This document shows positions 60,406 through 64,000 of a stretch of DNA of 64,000 nucleotides, piece by piece. The notes beneath the pieces were generated by a model. The model had not been told where the DNA came from, searched no databases, and worked only from the letters and a program-made list of their open reading frames with translations. Origin of the DNA: Promicromonospora sukumoe 327MFSha3.1 (GTDB lineage: Bacteria; Actinomycetota; Actinomycetes; Actinomycetales; Cellulomonadaceae). Each line of letters opens with the position of its first letter. The first letter of the stretch is position 1. The stretch spans positions 285,289-349,288 of the forward strand of contig NZ_ARQM01000013.1 of assembly GCF_000385135.1 (NCBI RefSeq), read 5' to 3'. Made by a program: the position numbers and the translations under genes.

Positions 60406-62730
60406 TTGCCGGGTAAAGACGGGTACGATCTGGTCGTCGTCGCGAACCGGCTCCCGGTCGACTTCACGGTCGGCCCAGACGGTGGCCTCTCCTGGCAGAG
60501 GTCGCCAGGAGGCCTGGTCACGGCCCTGGAACCGGTGATGCAGGGTGCGGACGGCGCCTGGGTCGGCTGGTCCGGCGCCCCGGACCTCGCGCACGAGCCC
60601 TTCGAGGCGGACGGCGTCATGCTGGTGCCGGTCACGCTGAGCGCCACCGAGATCGAGCGCTACTACGAGGGATTCTCCAACGACACCCTCTGGCCGCTCT
60701 ACCACGACGTCATCGCCCCGCCCGCCTACCACCGGCAGTGGTGGGACGCGTACCGCCGCGTCAACCAGCGCTTCGCCGACGCCGCGGCCGAGCAGGCCGC
60801 CGAGGGCGCCGTCGTCTGGGTGCACGACTACCAGCTCCAGCTCGTCCCCCGCATGCTCCGCGACCTGCGCCCGGACCTGCGCATCGGGTTCTTCGACCAC
60901 ATCCCGTTCCCCCCGGTCGAGCTGTTCGCGCAGCTCCCGTGGCGGCGGCAGATCATCGACGGCCTGCTCGGCGCGGACCTCGTGGGCTTCCAGCGCAACG
61001 GCGACGCCGCGAACTTCGTGCGGTCCGCGCGCCGGCTCACGGGCTACACCACCCGCGGCCCCGTCATCACCATCCCGGACGCCGACGGGCGGCCCGGGCG
61101 GCACGTGCGCGCGTCGTCGTTCCCCATCTCGATCGACTCCCACCGGTTCGACACCCTGGCGCGCACGCCCGAGGTGCAGGCGCGCGCCAAGGAGATCAAG
61201 GCCGACCTGGGCAACCCCGACACGCTGATGCTGGGCGTGGACCGCCTCGACTACACCAAGGGCATCCGGCACCGCATCAAGGCGTACGGCGAGCTGCTCG
61301 ACGACGGCCGCCTGGACGTCGAGCACGCGACGCTCGTGCAGGTCGCCAGCCCGAGCCGCGAGAACGTGGGCGCCTACCAGGAGCTCCGCGAGCACGTCGA
61401 GGTCCTGGTGGGCCGCATCAACGGCGAGTACGGCGAGCTGGGCCACTCCGCCATCCACTACCTGCACCACTCCTACCCGCCCGAGGAGATGGCCGCGCTC
61501 TACCTCGCGGCCGACGTGCTGCTGGTCACCTCGCTGCGCGACGGCATGAACCTGGTCGCCAAGGAGTACATCGCCGCCCGCTCCGACGAGCGGGGCGCCC
61601 TGGTGCTGAGCGAGTTCACCGGCGCCGCCGACGAGCTCTCCCCCGGCCCCCTGCTGGTCAACCCGCACGACATCGACGGCATGAAGGACATCATCGTGGC
61701 CGCCGCGACCATGGACCCGAAGGAGCAGCGCCGCCGCATGCGCCGCCTGCGCCGCAAGGTCCTCGCGGACGACGTCGCCAAGTGGTCCGAGACCTTCCTG
61801 GGGGTGCTCACCGCGGTGCCGCCCCGGCCGCTCAGCGTGGACCCCCGCGCCGCGGAGCCCCGCCACCACAACCTCCGGGACGCGCTGACGGCGTTCACCA
61901 CCCTGCCGGAGGGCGTCCCCGCCAAGGGCCTGGCCCGGATGAGCAACGGCAACGGGCGGCGCAAGAAGCCGACGACCGGCTGGCTGCTCGCCTCCGACTT
62001 CGACGGCACGCTCGCGCCCCTGGTCGACGACCCCAAGTCGTCCGCCATGACCCGCGCGGCCCGCGCCGCGATCGAGCAGCTGCACGCCCTCACGCACGAG
62101 GCCCCGGTGCGCCTCGCGTTCGTGTCCGGGCGTGACCTGTCCGACCTCGCAGAGCGCACGGTGGCCCCCGACGGCACCTTCCTCGTGGGCAGCCACGGCG
62201 CCGAGGCCGGCCGGGCCACCAGCACCGGCGTCGAGCAGGTGCCGTTCCGCCTGACGACCACCCAGTCGGCCCAGCTCGACGCGCTCGTGGCGGGCTTCGA
62301 GTCCGCGGTCTCGGGCCGCGAGGGGGCGTGGGTGCAGGTCAAGCCCGCCGCCGCCGTCGTGCACACGCGCCTGGCGAGCGTGGACGACGCCGCGGCCATC
62401 ACCGTGGCCGCCGACGAGGTGGCCGCCAACCAGGGGCTGCCGGCCATGCACGGCAAGGACGTGGTCGAGGTCTCCGTGGTGCCCACGAGCAAGGGCGAGG
62501 CGCTGCGCCGCCTGCGCGGCACCGTGGCGGCCGAGCTGGGCGTCGAGAAGGTCCGCGTGCTGTACGCGGGCGACGACACCACCGACGAGGCGGCCTTCGG
62601 CGCGCTGGAGTCCGGCGACCTGACGATCAAGGTGGGCACGGGCGACACCCTCGCGTCCCACCGCGTGCCCGACCCCGACGCGCTCGCCGCCGTCCTGGCC
62701 GGGCTCGCCCGCACCCTGGGCGAGGAGTGA
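60406..62730 (+). CDS. Fused trehalose-6-phosphate synthase/phosphatase (OtsA-OtsB)
   Basis: 774-aa bifunctional enzyme. Residues 1 to about 480 are a GT20 trehalose-6-phosphate synthase: VVVANRLPVDF, WVHDYQLQLVPRML, HIPFPP, GVDRLDYTKGI, DGMNLVAKEYIA. After a ~45-residue linker comes a HAD-type trehalose phosphatase with LASDFDGTLAPL (nucleophile Asp531) and VLYAGDDTTDEAAFGAL. It makes trehalose from UDP-glucose and glucose-6-phosphate for osmotic and desiccation protection. TTG start at 60406 has AAGGAG 7 nt upstream. TTGACA and TAGAAT elements precede it, but their spacing is short. Confidence 0.95.
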   Translation: MPGKDGYDLVVVANRLPVDFTVGPDGGLSWQRSPGGLVTALEPVMQGADGAWVGWSGAPDLAHEPFEADGVMLVPVTLSATEIERYYEGFSNDTLWPLYHDVIAPPAYHRQWWDAYRRVNQRFADAAAEQAAEGAVVWVHDYQLQLVPRMLRDLRPDLRIGFFDHIPFPPVELFAQLPWRRQIIDGLLGADLVGFQRNGDAANFVRSARRLTGYTTRGPVITIPDADGRPGRHVRASSFPISIDSHRFDTLARTPEVQARAKEIKADLGNPDTLMLGVDRLDYTKGIRHRIKAYGELLDDGRLDVEHATLVQVASPSRENVGAYQELREHVEVLVGRINGEYGELGHSAIHYLHHSYPPEEMAALYLAADVLLVTSLRDGMNLVAKEYIAARSDERGALVLSEFTGAADELSPGPLLVNPHDIDGMKDIIVAAATMDPKEQRRRMRRLRRKVLADDVAKWSETFLGVLTAVPPRPLSVDPRAAEPRHHNLRDALTAFTTLPEGVPAKGLARMSNGNGRRKKPTTGWLLASDFDGTLAPLVDDPKSSAMTRAARAAIEQLHALTHEAPVRLAFVSGRDLSDLAERTVAPDGTFLVGSHGAEAGRATSTGVEQVPFRLTTTQSAQLDALVAGFESAVSGREGAWVQVKPAAAVVHTRLASVDDAAAITVAADEVAANQGLPAMHGKDVVEVSVVPTSKGEALRRLRGTVAAELGVEKVRVLYAGDDTTDEAAFGALESGDLTIKVGTGDTLASHRVPDPDALAAVLAGLARTLGEE

Positions 62731-62881
62731 CCTGCCTGTGACCTGGTCTGTACCGCGACCTTGACCAACCGGGGTACGATCGCGCTGCAACAGTGTCACC
62801 GCCGACACGTCAGTGGAAGCAACGGCACCCGACCACAACGGATCGTCCGGCACGTACCTGCCGGTGGAGGGATGTTTTCTC

Positions 62882-64000
62882 ATGGCTACGGTCACCTTTG
62901 ACCACGCGACGCGCGTCTACCCGGGCACGGAGCGCCCGGCTGTCGACCAGCTGAACCTGGAGATCGAGGACGGCGAGTTCCTCGTCCTCGTCGGCCCGTC
63001 CGGCTGCGGTAAGTCCACGTCCCTGCGCATGCTCGCGGGTCTCGAGGACGTCAACGGCGGGCACATCTTCATCGGTGACCGGGACGTCACCGACGTGCAG
63101 CCCAAGGACCGCGACATCGCGATGGTGTTCCAGAACTACGCGCTGTACCCGCACATGTCGGTGGCGGACAACATGGGCTTCGCCCTGAAGATCGCGGGCA
63201 CCCCGAAGGCGGAGATCCGCCAGCGGGTCGAGGAGGCCGCGAAGATCCTCGACCTCACCGAGTACCTCGACCGCAAGCCGAAGGCCCTCTCGGGTGGCCA
63301 GCGTCAGCGTGTCGCCATGGGCCGCGCCATCGTGCGTCAGCCGCAGGTGTTCCTCATGGACGAGCCGCTGTCGAACCTCGACGCCAAGCTCCGCGTCCAG
63401 ACCCGTACCCAGATCGCGTCGCTGCAGCGCCGCCTGGGCGTCACCACGGTCTACGTGACCCACGACCAGACCGAGGCCCTCACCATGGGCGACCGCATCG
63501 CGGTCCTCAACGGTGGCATCCTGCAGCAGGTCGGCACCCCGCGTGAGATGTACGACCGCCCGAGCAACGTCTTCGTCGCCGGCTTCATCGGCTCCCCGGC
63601 CATGAACATCGGTACGTTCGACGTCAAGGAGGGCAACGTCAAGGTCGGTTCGGCCAGCGTCCCCCTGGAGCGCTCGATCGCCTCCACCATCAGCGAGGCC
63701 GACGGCGGCAAGGTCACCCTGGGCTTCCGCCCCGAGGCCCTCGACGTCGTCCCGTCCGGCACCTCCGGCTCGTTCGAGGTCGAGGTCAACCTGGTCGAGG
63801 AGCTCGGCTCCGACGCCTTCGTCTACGGCTCGCTCAAGGGCGACGCCGCCGACGTCGACCTCTCCGCCGGCGACACCAACCAGGTCATCGTGCGCATCGA
63901 CCCGCGCGGTGTGCCGGACAAGGGTGACGTCATCTCCGTCGCCATCCAGGCCGGCCACTCGCACGTGTTCTCCGCGACCACGGGTGAGCGCCTCGGCTGA
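62882..64000 (+). CDS. msiK: MsiK/MalK-type ABC transporter ATPase
   Basis: 372-aa ATP-binding subunit of carbohydrate ABC importers. Walker A GPSGCGKST (Lys44), Q loop MVFQNYALYPHMSV, signature LSGGQRQRVAMGRAIV, Walker B VFLMDEPLSNLDAKL, H loop THDQTEAL, then a C-terminal TOBE/OB regulatory domain (about 240-370). No sugar-binding protein or permease adjoins, so it is probably the shared ATPase MsiK that energises several sugar importers, such as cellobiose and xylobiose. GGAGGG precedes the ATG at 62882. The stop is the last codon of the window. Confidence 0.93.
   Translation: MATVTFDHATRVYPGTERPAVDQLNLEIEDGEFLVLVGPSGCGKSTSLRMLAGLEDVNGGHIFIGDRDVTDVQPKDRDIAMVFQNYALYPHMSVADNMGFALKIAGTPKAEIRQRVEEAAKILDLTEYLDRKPKALSGGQRQRVAMGRAIVRQPQVFLMDEPLSNLDAKLRVQTRTQIASLQRRLGVTTVYVTHDQTEALTMGDRIAVLNGGILQQVGTPREMYDRPSNVFVAGFIGSPAMNIGTFDVKEGNVKVGSASVPLERSIASTISEADGGKVTLGFRPEALDVVPSGTSGSFEVEVNLVEELGSDAFVYGSLKGDAADVDLSAGDTNQVIVRIDPRGVPDKGDVISVAIQAGHSHVFSATTGERLG

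Overview
The window is a 64-kb, very GC-rich chromosomal stretch of an actinobacterium. Family content points to Micrococcales, and probably a xylan- or cellulose-degrading relative of Promicromonospora, Isoptericola or Cellulosimicrobium. The markers are a DtxR/IdeR repressor, DUF3263, DUF3027, a LytR_C protein, a WXG100 protein, a groES-less groEL under two CIRCE operators, bacterial XPB with its helicase-associated partner, a xylose operon and a stand-alone MsiK-type ABC ATPase. The genus is an inference. There are no phage genes, transposases, CRISPR arrays or rRNA. One tRNA gene (Thr, UGU) is present.

Layout. 0-7 kb: a GntR/FCD regulator, then a ROK repressor divergent from xylA-xylB with an operator-like palindrome between them, then thyA-folA and a membrane protein. 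7-15.7 kb: an OsmC protein with a conserved partner, two PLP aminotransferases, a double-domain universal stress protein, a secreted NlpC/P60 hydrolase behind a c-di-AMP (ydaO) riboswitch, dtxR and serC. 15.7-20 kb: an MHYT membrane sensor, a marR-MFS operon, and an AbiEi/DUF559-like gene bracketed by two near-identical 71-77 bp palindromes. 20-27.5 kb: a purine permease, a surface acyltransferase, two CAP-domain lipoproteins and two sulfotransferase-like genes, which together look like a cell-envelope block. 27.5-38.5 kb: an operon of cold-shock protein, DUF3027 and a large sacsin/HSP90-like ATPase; a TetR/NAD-epimerase divergon with two operators; and the helicase-associated protein with XPB.

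38.5-52 kb: a TPM-domain membrane protein, alpha-carbonic anhydrase, NYN-domain protein, an OmpR-type two-component system, an HD-domain protein, a WXG100 protein, groEL, an FAD oxidoreductase, cspA, a LytR_C protein, DUF3263 and ung. 52-57.2 kb: an SGNH hydrolase; then a 14-codon leader ORF lying almost exactly on a strong hairpin in front of a QacA/EmrB-type drug exporter and its TetR regulator; then a FadR-type regulator divergent from a CynX/NimT-type transporter. 57.2-64 kb: tRNA-Thr, a DsbA-like membrane-anchored oxidoreductase, a multi-pass Ser/Thr kinase, a fused OtsA-OtsB trehalose enzyme and msiK.

Two genome-wide habits are visible. Many genes look leaderless: a TANNNT-type -10 box ends 6-7 nt before the start codon, and this revises several starts. 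Gene ends, especially convergent ones, are separated by unusually long, nearly perfect hairpins without a T-tract, and two of these share an 11-nt core. The best candidates for something undescribed are the leader ORF/hairpin before the exporter (52985-53103), the palindrome-flanked AbiEi/DUF559 gene (18595-19987), the repeat-derived insertion inside xylB, and the acidic repeat tail on the ornithine-type aminotransferase.
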